Source of the DNA: Citrobacter sp. Marseille-Q6884
Lineage (GTDB): Bacteria > Pseudomonadota > Gammaproteobacteria > Enterobacterales > Enterobacteriaceae
Reading direction: 5' to 3'
DNA length: 64,000 nt
Assembly (NCBI RefSeq): GCF_945906775.1
Contig: NZ_CAMDRE010000001.1
Location: 2,170,001 to 2,234,000 of the forward strand
Shown here: positions 57,006 through 64,000 of the stretch, piece by piece
Layout of the letters: every line of letters begins with the position of its first letter
Position numbering within the stretch: the first letter of the stretch is position 1
The notes under the pieces: generated by a model
The model's input: the letters and a program-made list of their open reading frames with translations, nothing else
The model's database searches: none
What the model was told of the DNA's origin: nothing
Translations under genes and position numbers: made by a program

Positions 57006-57914
57006 TCAGGGGCCAGGATGTTGGCTGACTTCTACGCATAAAGCACGAATCCACTGATGACCCGGGTCACGATGGGTTCGTTCATGCCAGGCCATGCTCT
57101 TGGTAAAACCCGGTATTTTCAGGGGCAAAGGGAGAATGATGAGATCGTTGTTAGTCAGAACCATGCGGTGAGGCACAACGGCAATCATATCGGTCAATCG
57201 CAATATATCCGGTATCACTTGAAAACTATTAACCGACATGCCCACTCGTCGTGTCAGATTGAGCTGAGTCAGTGCTTCATCTGTTACACCGGTAAAGTGA
57301 CCTTCTGTCGACACCAGAATATGTTCCTGCTTGCAGAATTGTTCGAGCGTCATTTCCGAATTCGCTGCCAGAGGATGATGACTTCGCGCTACGCAGACAT
57401 ACTCTTCTTCATAGAGCGATCTTCCGTGCAGGTCATCGGGGGTTGTTTGCGGAGTAACCAAAGCAAGATCCACTTCGCCCCGAGACAACTGCTGATACAT
57501 TCGCTCATTGTCCACAGACCGCACGGCAATTTTAATATGCGGCGCACGTTGTTTCAGCGCAGCCATCAACGGAACGACAACGGCCTTAAGCGCATAGTCC
57601 GTTGCGACGATGGTATAAGTCAGTTCCGCCGTCATGGGATCAAATTGCATTGGTTTCAGCAGGATTGCGATATCGGTGAGGATTTGTTTTACCGGTATAG
57701 CAAGTTCGTTGGCCCGCAGAGTGGGGACCATACCGTGACTGGTGCGAACAAAGAGTGGGTCGCCAAAATAATCACGCAAGCGGGTAAGCATGCCACTGAC
57801 GGCAGGCTGCGTCAGGGAGAGCCGCTGTGCAGCCCGAGTCACGCTTCCCTCATCCAGTAACGCATCAAGTGCCTTAAGAAGGTTAAGGTCGAGGGTTCTG
57901 ATATCATTTTTCAT
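57006..57914 (-). CDS. LysR-type regulator (NodD/LeuO-like group)
   Basis: 302 residues. N-terminal winged helix-turn-helix: LDLNLLKALDALLDEGSVTRAAQRLSLTQPAVSG, with LRDYFGDPLFVRTSHGMVPT after it. The effector domain (about 95-300) has the two-lobe pattern. The DLNLL...FVR pattern is typical of the NodD/NahR/LeuO branch. Its target is unknown; nearest candidates are the SRPBCC gene downstream on the same strand. Confidence 0.85.
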   Translation of the reverse strand: MKNDIRTLDLNLLKALDALLDEGSVTRAAQRLSLTQPAVSGMLTRLRDYFGDPLFVRTSHGMVPTLRANELAIPVKQILTDIAILLKPMQFDPMTAELTYTIVATDYALKAVVVPLMAALKQRAPHIKIAVRSVDNERMYQQLSRGEVDLALVTPQTTPDDLHGRSLYEEEYVCVARSHHPLAANSEMTLEQFCKQEHILVSTEGHFTGVTDEALTQLNLTRRVGMSVNSFQVIPDILRLTDMIAVVPHRMVLTNNDLIILPLPLKIPGFTKSMAWHERTHRDPGHQWIRALCVEVSQHPGP

Positions 57915-57953
57915 AATGAAGTAGCCTGACAGCTATAAAAAATATAATTGAGG

Positions 57954-58193
57954 CTAAATGCTCGGGAAAAGGTTGTCCAGAAGGTTTACGAGCGTTTTTT
58001 TGGGGTGATCTTCCATGTCTGGATGGTAACGCTTGTATAGGTCAGTCCGCTCTTGGCTGCTATTAAAGACCTGCGTTTGGGGCGGCTTTGTGCCAGAAGC
58101 GGACGTTGTACAGAACACGCGAGTTTCCCCTGAATGCCTGAACTCATCATCGAAAAGATATCTAAACAGATCCATTATACTTAAGCACATCAA
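57954..58193 (-). pseudogene. possible small or remnant gene
   Basis: An open frame of 79 residues (57954-58193) that overlaps the end of the second LysR gene by 32 bases. It reads MDLFRYLFDDEFRHSG near its start and ends LVNLLDNLFPSI. No ribosome site is clear and no family is recognised. It could be a chance frame, a fragment of a lost gene between the two LysR genes, or a small coupled gene. Confidence 0.25.
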
Positions 58194-59061
58194 TTAACAG
58201 AGAAAATGCCGAACCCGCATGGCGGCGGTGTGGGTAGTACAGATGATACCCTGGTAAGTCGGGTGTAAATTTCTCCAGAACGCGGGTCAGTTTTTTTTCT
58301 TCAATAGCCTGCTGAACCTGGTCATAAGGCAGATACGTGAGGCCGTGCCCGTCAATCGCTGCATCGAGGATCAGGTCTATCGTATTCAATAGCAGTTGTC
58401 CTTCCATGCGAACCCTGACTTCGCGCCCTCCACGCACTAATCTCCAGCGATTCGCGGTACCCGATGAAGGAAGGTACAGATTAATAGCCTGATGATCGAC
58501 CAGGTGCGCCACAGACACTGGAATACCTTTTCGCGAGAGATATTCTGGCGCACCAACAATTGCCATCGGGATATCGGGCCCGATTCGAACAGCAATCATA
58601 TCCTTATCCATCTCTCCCCCCAGACGAACCCCGGCATCAAAACGCTCTGAGACGACATCAGTCAGGCCGTAATCGATGAGCAGCTGCACATTAATGTCAG
58701 GGTGAGATTTCAACAGCGTGCGCATGGCGGGCAACAATATGGTCTTTGCGGCATGTTCCACTGTGGTAATGCGTATTGTGCCTGAGGGGCGGTCACGCAG
58801 ATCGCCTAATGAGGCCAGGGTCGAGTCTATGTCGTGCAGCATTGGACCAAGAACAGACAAGAGGTGTTCACCCGCCTCTGTGGGAACAACACTGCGTGTA
58901 GTACGCGTCAGAAGCCGCAGGCTCAGGCGCTCTTCTGTTCGGCGCACTATCTGGCTTAGCGCTGACTGGGCCATGCCCAGACGGGCGGCAGCCCGGGTGA
59001 AACTACGCTCTTCGGCGACGGCCACAAATGCCATCAGATCGGCTATCTCATCGCGTTTCAT
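58162..59061 (-). CDS. LysR-type regulator divergent from hydrolase cluster
   Basis: 299 residues from ATG 59061 (MKRDEIADLMAFVAVAEERSF); an in-frame TTG at 59082 is less likely. Standard helix-turn-helix SFTRAAARLGMAQSALSQIVRRTEERL, then the effector domain with RPSGTIRITTVEHAAKTILLPAM. It is of the common CrgA/YafC-like branch. It diverges from the alpha/beta-hydrolase gene; the shared 140-base spacer has two ATCAT-N4-ATGAT dyads, so it probably controls the rightward cluster. Confidence 0.87.
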   Translation of the reverse strand: MKRDEIADLMAFVAVAEERSFTRAAARLGMAQSALSQIVRRTEERLSLRLLTRTTRSVVPTEAGEHLLSVLGPMLHDIDSTLASLGDLRDRPSGTIRITTVEHAAKTILLPAMRTLLKSHPDINVQLLIDYGLTDVVSERFDAGVRLGGEMDKDMIAVRIGPDIPMAIVGAPEYLSRKGIPVSVAHLVDHQAINLYLPSSGTANRWRLVRGGREVRVRMEGQLLLNTIDLILDAAIDGHGLTYLPYDQVQQAIEEKKLTRVLEKFTPDLPGYHLYYPHRRHAGSAFSLLIDVLKYNGSV

Positions 59062-59085
59062 CTCTGTGTTTTCATCCGGCAATTA

Positions 59086-59138
59086 ATCATTTAAATGATA
59101 AGTCCAATCATTATTTTGGGTCTAATCATCTTAATGAT
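59086..59138. promoter_or_regulatory. LysR-type operator pair
   Basis: ATCATTTAAATGAT (59086-59099) is a perfect 14-bp palindrome; ATCATCTTAATGAT (59125-59138) repeats it with small changes, 39 bp apart centre to centre. This is the usual recognition plus activation site layout between a LysR gene and its divergent target. Confidence 0.75.
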
Positions 59139-59198
59139 CAATGGCTATAGTTATCCCATCAAACATGACAGATAGCCGACAGCCCAATGAGGAACCGG

Positions 59199-60119
59199 AT
59201 GATGAACCAGAAAATCAGCTTCACCAACAGCAATATCCCGACAATTTCTTTGTCCGCTGTACTTTATTTTCCACCCGCATTTGATGAAAGCCGCAAGTAC
59301 CCGGCCATTGTGGTTTCTCATCCGGGGGGCGGCGTTAAGGAACAAACCGCCGGTACCTATGCCGAAAAGCTGGCAGAACAAGGGTTTGTGACCGTGGCTT
59401 ACGATGCGTCTTATCAGGGCGAAAGCGGCGGCGAACCGCGCCAGCTGGAAAACCCATATATCCGTACCGAAGATGTCAGCGCAGTGATTGATTACTTGAC
59501 CACGCTTCCTTATGTCGACACCGCGCGAATTGGCGCGATGGGAATATGCGCCGGTGCGGGCTACACCGCCAATGCCGCGATTCAGGATCGCCGTATCAAG
59601 GCCATCGGAACCGTCAGCGCCGTCAATATCGGCTCGATGTTCCGCAACGGCTGGGAAAACAATGTGAAATCCATTGATGCGCTGCCGTACGTTGAAGCGG
59701 GTTCAAATGCCCGTAGTACCGATATTAGCAGCGGTGAGTATGCCACCATGCCGCTGGCGCCCATGAAAGAGTCTGATGCACCAAATGAAGAATTGCGCCA
59801 GGCCTGGGAGTACTACCACACGCCACGGGCACAGTACCCGACGGCCCCTGGATACGCCACGCTGCGCAGCCTCAACCAGATCATTACCTACGACGCGTAC
59901 CATATGGCGGAGATTTACCTGACCCAGCCGCTGCAAATTGTGGCGGGTAGCGTAGCGGGAAGTAAATGGATGAGTGACGACCTGTACGATCGCGCCTCAG
60001 GCCAGGACAAGCGGTACCACATTGTCGAAGGCGCCAACCACATGGACTTGTATGACGGTAAAGCCTACGTTGCGGAAGCCGTTTCCGTATTAGCCCCGTT
60101 CTTTGAGGAGACGCTGTAA
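59199..60119 (+). CDS. alpha/beta hydrolase, dienelactone-hydrolase-like (first copy)
   Basis: 306 residues from ATG 59199, with AGGA five bases before it (the ATG at 59187 has none). Alpha/beta-hydrolase fold: VSHPGGGVKEQTAGTYAEKLAEQGFV oxyanion region, nucleophile elbow MGICAGAGYTANAA with Cys in place of Ser, and the catalytic His in EGANHMDLYDG. A Cys nucleophile is known for dienelactone hydrolase. The stop overlaps the next ATG as TAATG. The next gene is a paralogue. Substrate unknown. Confidence 0.82.
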   Translation: MMNQKISFTNSNIPTISLSAVLYFPPAFDESRKYPAIVVSHPGGGVKEQTAGTYAEKLAEQGFVTVAYDASYQGESGGEPRQLENPYIRTEDVSAVIDYLTTLPYVDTARIGAMGICAGAGYTANAAIQDRRIKAIGTVSAVNIGSMFRNGWENNVKSIDALPYVEAGSNARSTDISSGEYATMPLAPMKESDAPNEELRQAWEYYHTPRAQYPTAPGYATLRSLNQIITYDAYHMAEIYLTQPLQIVAGSVAGSKWMSDDLYDRASGQDKRYHIVEGANHMDLYDGKAYVAEAVSVLAPFFEETL

Positions 60120-61051
60120 TGAAAGATGTTCAAATCCAGAACGTCGATATGGCCTGGCACATTGCGGCCAGTATTCATTTTCCACCGGCGTTCGATGAGT
60201 CAAAACAGTATCCGACAATTATCAGCGTCCACCCTTTTGGCAGCTGTAAGGAACAGACGTCCGGCAATGTCTACGGAAAAGTGCTGGCTGAAGCAGGCTA
60301 TGTCGCGATCGCCTATGACGCCAGTTTCCAGGGGGGATCCGGCGGCTCTCCACGCTGGGTGGAGGATCCGAATCAGCGCGTGGAAGATATCAGTCGCGTT
60401 ATTGATTACGCCGTAACGCTGCCTTACGTCGATGCTGAACGGATTGGCGTGCTGGGTATTTGCGGCGGCGGTGGCTATGCCATTAATGCCACACTGACGG
60501 AGAAGCGTATTAAAGCCGTGGTGAGCATCACCGGCGTAAACATCGGCCGTCTTTTTCGCGAAGGTTTCAGCAATTACGACCCTATTGGCGCGCTGAATGC
60601 GATGGCGGCACAGCGTACAAATGAAGCCCGAGGAGGGGAAATTCAGGTTAATGAACTGCTCCCCGCCAACCCGGAAATAGCAATGGCCAGTGGACTGACT
60701 GAGCGTGACGTGTTTGAGGCAACAGACTACTACAAAACGCCGCGCGGCCAGCAGCCAGGTGGGGCAACGCGAATGGTGTTCTCACATGCGCAGAAAACGC
60801 TGGCCTGGGATGCCTTCGCTTTTGCGGAAGTGTTGCTGACTCAACCCGTGATGGTGGTGGTCGGTGAAAAAGTGGGCGCTTTCGGGGCTTACCGTGATGG
60901 TCTGGAAATCTATGGACGGGCTGCCGTTTCCCGTGACCGCCAGTTAGTCTCATTAGCCGATTTTTCGCATTACGAACTGTATGACAAACCGGAAGCGGTT
61001 CGTGAAGCGATGTCAAAAGTGCTTCCGTTCTTTGCCGCACACCTGGAGTAA
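60119..61051 (+). CDS. alpha/beta hydrolase, second paralogue
   Basis: 310 residues, sharing with the previous protein the start SIHFPPAFDESKQYPTII, the GSCKEQTSGNVYGKVLAEAGYV region, the elbow LGICGGGGYAINATL (Cys nucleophile) and the final His in FSHYELYD. The two are clearly a tandem duplication. GAGGAG at the end of the first gene is its ribosome site, and the one-base overlap implies coupled translation. It could form a heteromer with the first copy or act on a different substrate. Confidence 0.82.
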   Translation: MKDVQIQNVDMAWHIAASIHFPPAFDESKQYPTIISVHPFGSCKEQTSGNVYGKVLAEAGYVAIAYDASFQGGSGGSPRWVEDPNQRVEDISRVIDYAVTLPYVDAERIGVLGICGGGGYAINATLTEKRIKAVVSITGVNIGRLFREGFSNYDPIGALNAMAAQRTNEARGGEIQVNELLPANPEIAMASGLTERDVFEATDYYKTPRGQQPGGATRMVFSHAQKTLAWDAFAFAEVLLTQPVMVVVGEKVGAFGAYRDGLEIYGRAAVSRDRQLVSLADFSHYELYDKPEAVREAMSKVLPFFAAHLE

Positions 61052-61057
61052 TGCCCC

Positions 61058-61708
61058 GTGAAAAACATCATTCAAAAAGTCCTGGTACTTGGCGCCAGCG
61101 GGCAGATTGCCCGCCATGTTATCGACCAATTAGCGGATAAACCGGGCGTCACACAGACATTATTTGCCCGTCATCCGGTCAAAATCCACACACCACACCC
61201 GCTCAATAGCCGGATTATCATGGGCGATGTGTTAAACCATACAGCGCTGGAACAGGCCATGGTGGGTCAGGATGTGGTGTACGCCAACCTGACCGGGGAA
61301 GATTTGGATCTTCAGGCGAAGGCGGTGATTGCGGCGATGAAAGCCGCTGGCGTAAGACGCCTGATTTTCGTCCTTTCTCTCGGTATTTATGATGAAGTCC
61401 CGGGGAAATTCGGCGAGTGGAATAACGCCACTATCGGCGAACCGCTCAGGCCATTCCGCCGTGCGGCTGACGCGATTGAAGCCTCCGGGCTGGATTACAC
61501 CATCCTGCGTCCGGCCTGGCTGACGGATGAAGATACGGTTGATTATGAGCTCACTACCCGCAATGAGCCGTTCAAAGGCACGGTGGTATCCCGCAAAAGC
61601 GTTGCCGCATTAATCAGCGATATGATTGATAAACCTGAACAACATATTGGTGAAAATATCGGTGTTAACCAGCCCGGGACCGATGGCGACAAGCCGTACT
61701 TTATGTAA
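61058..61708 (+). CDS. atypical SDR / NAD(P)-binding protein
   Basis: 216 residues from GTG 61058. N-terminal dinucleotide motif VLVLGASGQIARHVIDQLA (GxxGxxA), then the VVYANLTGEDL and YTILRPAWLTDED segments typical of NAD(P)H-binding atypical SDRs (YwnB, azoreductase-like and NmrA-like proteins). No YxxxK is visible in the usual place, so it may be a sensor or a reductase of other type. It is six bases after the second hydrolase. Confidence 0.8.
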   Translation: MKNIIQKVLVLGASGQIARHVIDQLADKPGVTQTLFARHPVKIHTPHPLNSRIIMGDVLNHTALEQAMVGQDVVYANLTGEDLDLQAKAVIAAMKAAGVRRLIFVLSLGIYDEVPGKFGEWNNATIGEPLRPFRRAADAIEASGLDYTILRPAWLTDEDTVDYELTTRNEPFKGTVVSRKSVAALISDMIDKPEQHIGENIGVNQPGTDGDKPYFM

Positions 61709-61780
61709 ATCAATTATGCCCTTTTACCCGTACAGCCTGAATTGCAGTACGGGTTCTTAAACTTATCAAGGTGAGCTGAG

Positions 61781-62614
61781 ATGAATCGTATTTGGTTTGT
61801 AACCGGGGCTGCCCGCGGTATGGGGGCCAGTATAGTGAATGCCGCTTTGCAGCAGGGAGATCGTGTGGTGGCAACGGGACGTAATATGGACAAATTACGC
61901 CAAATATTCAGCACGGTAGCGGCGGAGAATATTGCGCTGCTGGAGCTTGATGTTCGCGATGAGCACCAGGCTAAGGTTGCCGTTGATGCCGCTATTCGCC
62001 GTTTCGGGCGTATTGATGTTCTGGTTAACAACGCAGGATTCTGCCTGCTGGGTCGCTTTGAAGAGGCAACCGCTGAACAAATTGAGCTGCAGTTTACCAC
62101 CAACGTGTTCGGCACGGCCAATGTGCTACGCGCTGTGTTACCAGTCATGCGCCAGCAGCGTAGCGGACGCATTATTAATACGTCCTCGATCGCGGGTGTC
62201 AAAGCGGTCGCAAACGCCACATTTTACTCAGCTTCGAAATTTGCCGTTGAAGGTATGACCCTGGCACTTGCCGATGAAGTTGCGCCGCTTGGTATTCATG
62301 TCACCGCAATTGAGCCCGGTTTTTTCCGCACCGAGTTTCTCAGTAATAGTTCGGCCCACTATGGCGAAAAAAAGATTGAGGACTATGCCGATTATGGCGA
62401 TGCGCGTGAGCTGCTGGCATCCGCAGATGGTCAACAGCAAGGGGACCCGGCCAAACTCGCACAGGTGGTTTGTCAGGTGGTTGAAATGGAGAACCCACCT
62501 CGACAGCTGCTAATAGGAAATGACGCTATCAGTTTTGTAATGCCTTCGCTGGAAGCCCGTATTAAAGAGATACGCGAATTTGCGGTGCTGAGTAATACCA
62601 CTGATTTTGATTAA
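61781..62614 (+). CDS. classical short-chain dehydrogenase/reductase
   Basis: 277 residues. Cofactor motif TGAARGMGA near the N-terminus, NNAGFCLLGR, active-site Ser in NTSSIAGVK, and YSASKFAVEG (YxxxK), the full classical SDR set. NADP(H) preference is suggested by the basic residue in GRNMDKL. The substrate is unknown. AAGGTGAG precedes ATG 61781. It continues the rightward redox cluster after a 72-base gap. Confidence 0.88.
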   Translation: MNRIWFVTGAARGMGASIVNAALQQGDRVVATGRNMDKLRQIFSTVAAENIALLELDVRDEHQAKVAVDAAIRRFGRIDVLVNNAGFCLLGRFEEATAEQIELQFTTNVFGTANVLRAVLPVMRQQRSGRIINTSSIAGVKAVANATFYSASKFAVEGMTLALADEVAPLGIHVTAIEPGFFRTEFLSNSSAHYGEKKIEDYADYGDARELLASADGQQQGDPAKLAQVVCQVVEMENPPRQLLIGNDAISFVMPSLEARIKEIREFAVLSNTTDFD

Positions 62615-62653
62615 TGGGTGTAAGCACCCGATGCTTTAAATATCGAGAGTACA

Positions 62654-63781
62654 ATGACTGACTTATTAACCCAGGCCTTCACGTTTAAAAATGGCCTCAG
62701 GATGCGTAACCGCGTCGTTATGGCACCGATGACCACATGGTCCGCTAATGACGATGAAACGATTTCAGATGAAGAAGTAAACTATTATCGGGCGCGCGCT
62801 ACCGGTGTGGGATTAGTGATAACGGGATGCGCTCATGTTCAGAGAAACGGTGTGGGTTTCACCAATGAATTCGCAGCCTACGATGATCGTTTTATCCCGA
62901 GTCTGAGGAAACTGGCTGATGCAGCAAAAAGCGGGGGGGCGCTGGCAATCCTGCAACTGTTTCATGCCGGTAATAAAGCGGTTCCCGAACTCATCCCTGG
63001 TGGAGAGATCGTCAGCGCCAGCGCCCTGGCCGCTCCGGCTGACCCTTTTAATCGTGGCGAACAAGCCAGCCGGGCTTTGGGTCATGACGAAATTTCTGGT
63101 GTCATTCATGACTTCGGCGAAGCCACTCGCCGCGCAATTGAGGCCGGTTTTGATGGTGTTGAATTGCACGGTGCGCATGGTTTTCTTATCCAGAATTTCT
63201 TCTTCCCCTGGTTTAACCAGCGTACTGACGAATGGGGTGGTTCATTAGCAAACCGGATGCGTTTTCCGCTGGAGGTCGTTAGGGAAGTCCGGCGGGTTAT
63301 TGAAACTCATGCCGGGAAACCCTTTTTATTGGGTTACCGGTTATCGCCGGAAGAGTCAGGAGACGGAGGATTACGGATTAATGACTCCCAGGCTCTGGCT
63401 GGTCAGTTAGAGAAAGAGACTCTCATTGACTATCTCCATATCTCACTCCACGACGTACTGACCGATCGGCCGCAGGGCAGTGAGGGTAAGGATACGATCC
63501 TGGCGCGGTTTGTAGAGCAGTTTAATGGGCGTTTGCCTTTGCTGGCAGCGGGAAAAATTACTTCGTCACAAGCGGCTCAACGGTCTCTGAAGGCCGGGTT
63601 GTCACTGGTTGCCTTAGGTCGGACGATTGTCATGAATCCCAACTGGATGGAACTGGTGCAGGCAGGCCATGAGGATAAGGTAAAAAACAAACTTATCCTG
63701 TCTCAACGCTCAGATGAATTGGCGATCCCTGAAAAACTATGGCATGCGATTCAGAAGACTCCCGGATGGTTCCCGACATAA
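62654..63781 (+). CDS. old yellow enzyme family flavin oxidoreductase
   Basis: 375 residues. FMN-binding TIM barrel of the OYE/YqjM group: RNRVVMAPMTTW at the start, LQLFHAGNKAVPE (Gln and His of the flavin/substrate site), GVELHGAHGFLIQNFFFPWFNQRTDEWGGSLANRMRF, and GKITSSQAAQRSLKAGLSLVALGR for the phosphate grip. Such enzymes reduce activated C=C bonds with NAD(P)H. It is the last gene of the cluster; 62654 ATG with GAGAG upstream. Confidence 0.9.
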   Translation: MTDLLTQAFTFKNGLRMRNRVVMAPMTTWSANDDETISDEEVNYYRARATGVGLVITGCAHVQRNGVGFTNEFAAYDDRFIPSLRKLADAAKSGGALAILQLFHAGNKAVPELIPGGEIVSASALAAPADPFNRGEQASRALGHDEISGVIHDFGEATRRAIEAGFDGVELHGAHGFLIQNFFFPWFNQRTDEWGGSLANRMRFPLEVVREVRRVIETHAGKPFLLGYRLSPEESGDGGLRINDSQALAGQLEKETLIDYLHISLHDVLTDRPQGSEGKDTILARFVEQFNGRLPLLAAGKITSSQAAQRSLKAGLSLVALGRTIVMNPNWMELVQAGHEDKVKNKLILSQRSDELAIPEKLWHAIQKTPGWFPT

Positions 63782-63960
63782 AAAGAGCTGTGTAACCGGA
63801 CTTCAGTACAGGTAATCCTGGAATATACCGTTTTACCTGTAACTATCTGGAAGATGGAGCTACAACTTGTAGCTTTCTATTCGTACAGGGCGAGAAGGTC
63901 CGCTCCTCGCTCATAAGGGACAACCATACTCAAATCTCCCACATTGCAGGAGATTTGAGT
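63782..63960. other. short intergenic region with hairpins
   Basis: AGCTACAA-C-TTGTAGCT (63858-63874) is a perfect hairpin and could end the OYE cluster. GAGAAGGTCCGCTCCTCGCTC near 63890-63911 shows no clear function. The last 39 bases are part of the inverted repeat at the next start codon. Confidence 0.45.
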
Positions 63961-63963
63961 ATG
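63925..63963 (+). promoter_or_regulatory. perfect 15-bp inverted repeat enclosing the next start codon
   Basis: CATACTCAAATCTCC (63925-63939), nine-base loop, GGAGATTTGAGTATG (63949-63963). The right arm contains both the GGAG ribosome site and the ATG at 63961, so in RNA both would be paired and translation blocked unless the hairpin is opened. Alternatively it is a binding site for the encoded protein. Confidence 0.8.
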
Positions 63964-64000
63964 AACACGTCACCGTGGAACAAAGACCGTATCATCGGCC
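63961..64000 (+). CDS. 5' end of a gene, possibly a small tyrosine recombinase
   Basis: Only 13 codons are in the window: MNTSPWNKDRIIG. I recall the pattern PWN(K/R)(D/G)R-x-(I/V)GQK at the N-terminus of small enterobacterial tyrosine-type recombinases/integrases; the rest is beyond the edge. The ATG lies in the right arm of the perfect inverted repeat. GGAG is ten bases upstream. Family call is tentative. Confidence 0.4.
   Translation, partial: MNTSPWNKDRIIG

Noticed and set aside
57057..57860. 267-residue plus-strand frame opposite the first LysR gene
   Set aside because: Fully within a clear LysR gene; no ribosome site and no family match.

Overview
The window looks like chromosomal DNA of an enterobacterium close to Salmonella and Citrobacter, most likely a Citrobacter. 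Reasons: foxA (ferrioxamine receptor), yahN, yahO and prpR-prpBCDE lie in the order I recall from Salmonella, but a lacI-lacZ pair follows, which Salmonella lacks. REP-like palindromes, an E. coli-like lac control region and many near-identical enterobacterial proteins agree. The genus is inferred, not proven.

Layout. 1-6.6 kb: a leftward srf cluster (SrfB cut by the window edge, SrfA, a second one-TM protein of the same build, two lipoproteins). 6.6-10.6 kb: AT-rich gaps with dyads, a Tat-exported agmatine deiminase-family protein, a DJ-1/PfpI protein and an orphan topAI (yjhX) toxin gene with an apparent leader peptide. 10.6-16.6 kb: a peptidase T paralogue coupled to a DcuC-type carrier behind a CRP site, then a Fur-boxed AraC regulator and FoxA. 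16.6-34.1 kb: a leftward adhesin locus. 34.3-37.1 kb: an oxygen-sensor diguanylate cyclase (DosC-like), yahN and yahO. 37.1-44.5 kb: prpR and the sigma54-dependent prpBCDE methylcitrate operon. 44.6-50 kb: a lipoprotein, a RelE/ParE toxin-antitoxin pair, lacZ and lacI, with no lacY or lacA. 50-57 kb: small single genes (methyltransferase, FtrA-like regulator, MBL hydrolase, SymE-like, YmjA-like, cold-shock-domain protein, isochorismatase-like, SRPBCC). 57-63.8 kb: two LysR regulators and a rightward cluster of two paralogous alpha/beta hydrolases, two NAD(P)-binding oxidoreductases and an old-yellow-enzyme. The last 40 bases begin what may be a tyrosine recombinase, its start codon inside a perfect 15-bp inverted repeat.

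The most striking system is the adhesin locus. It holds a 1464-residue protein with a LapA-type N-terminal retention module, a TAAG LapG cleavage motif at residues 103-106, and about 800 residues of Ser-Asp and Ala-Asp dipeptide repeats; a dedicated type I exporter (TolC-like, LapB-like ABC, LapC-like HlyD); LapG and LapD homologues with a small conserved partner; and a 1032-residue glycosyltransferase whose C-terminal half resembles the staphylococcal SdgA/SdgB and TagE/TarM enzymes. SdgA/SdgB glycosylate Ser-Asp repeats of Gram-positive adhesins. The inferred picture is a c-di-GMP-gated, protease-released, O-glycosylated SD-repeat adhesin in a Gram-negative cell, possibly tuned by the neighbouring oxygen-sensing diguanylate cyclase. 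Glycosylation and oxygen control are inferences from sequence and neighbourhood; the Lap parts rest on clear motifs.
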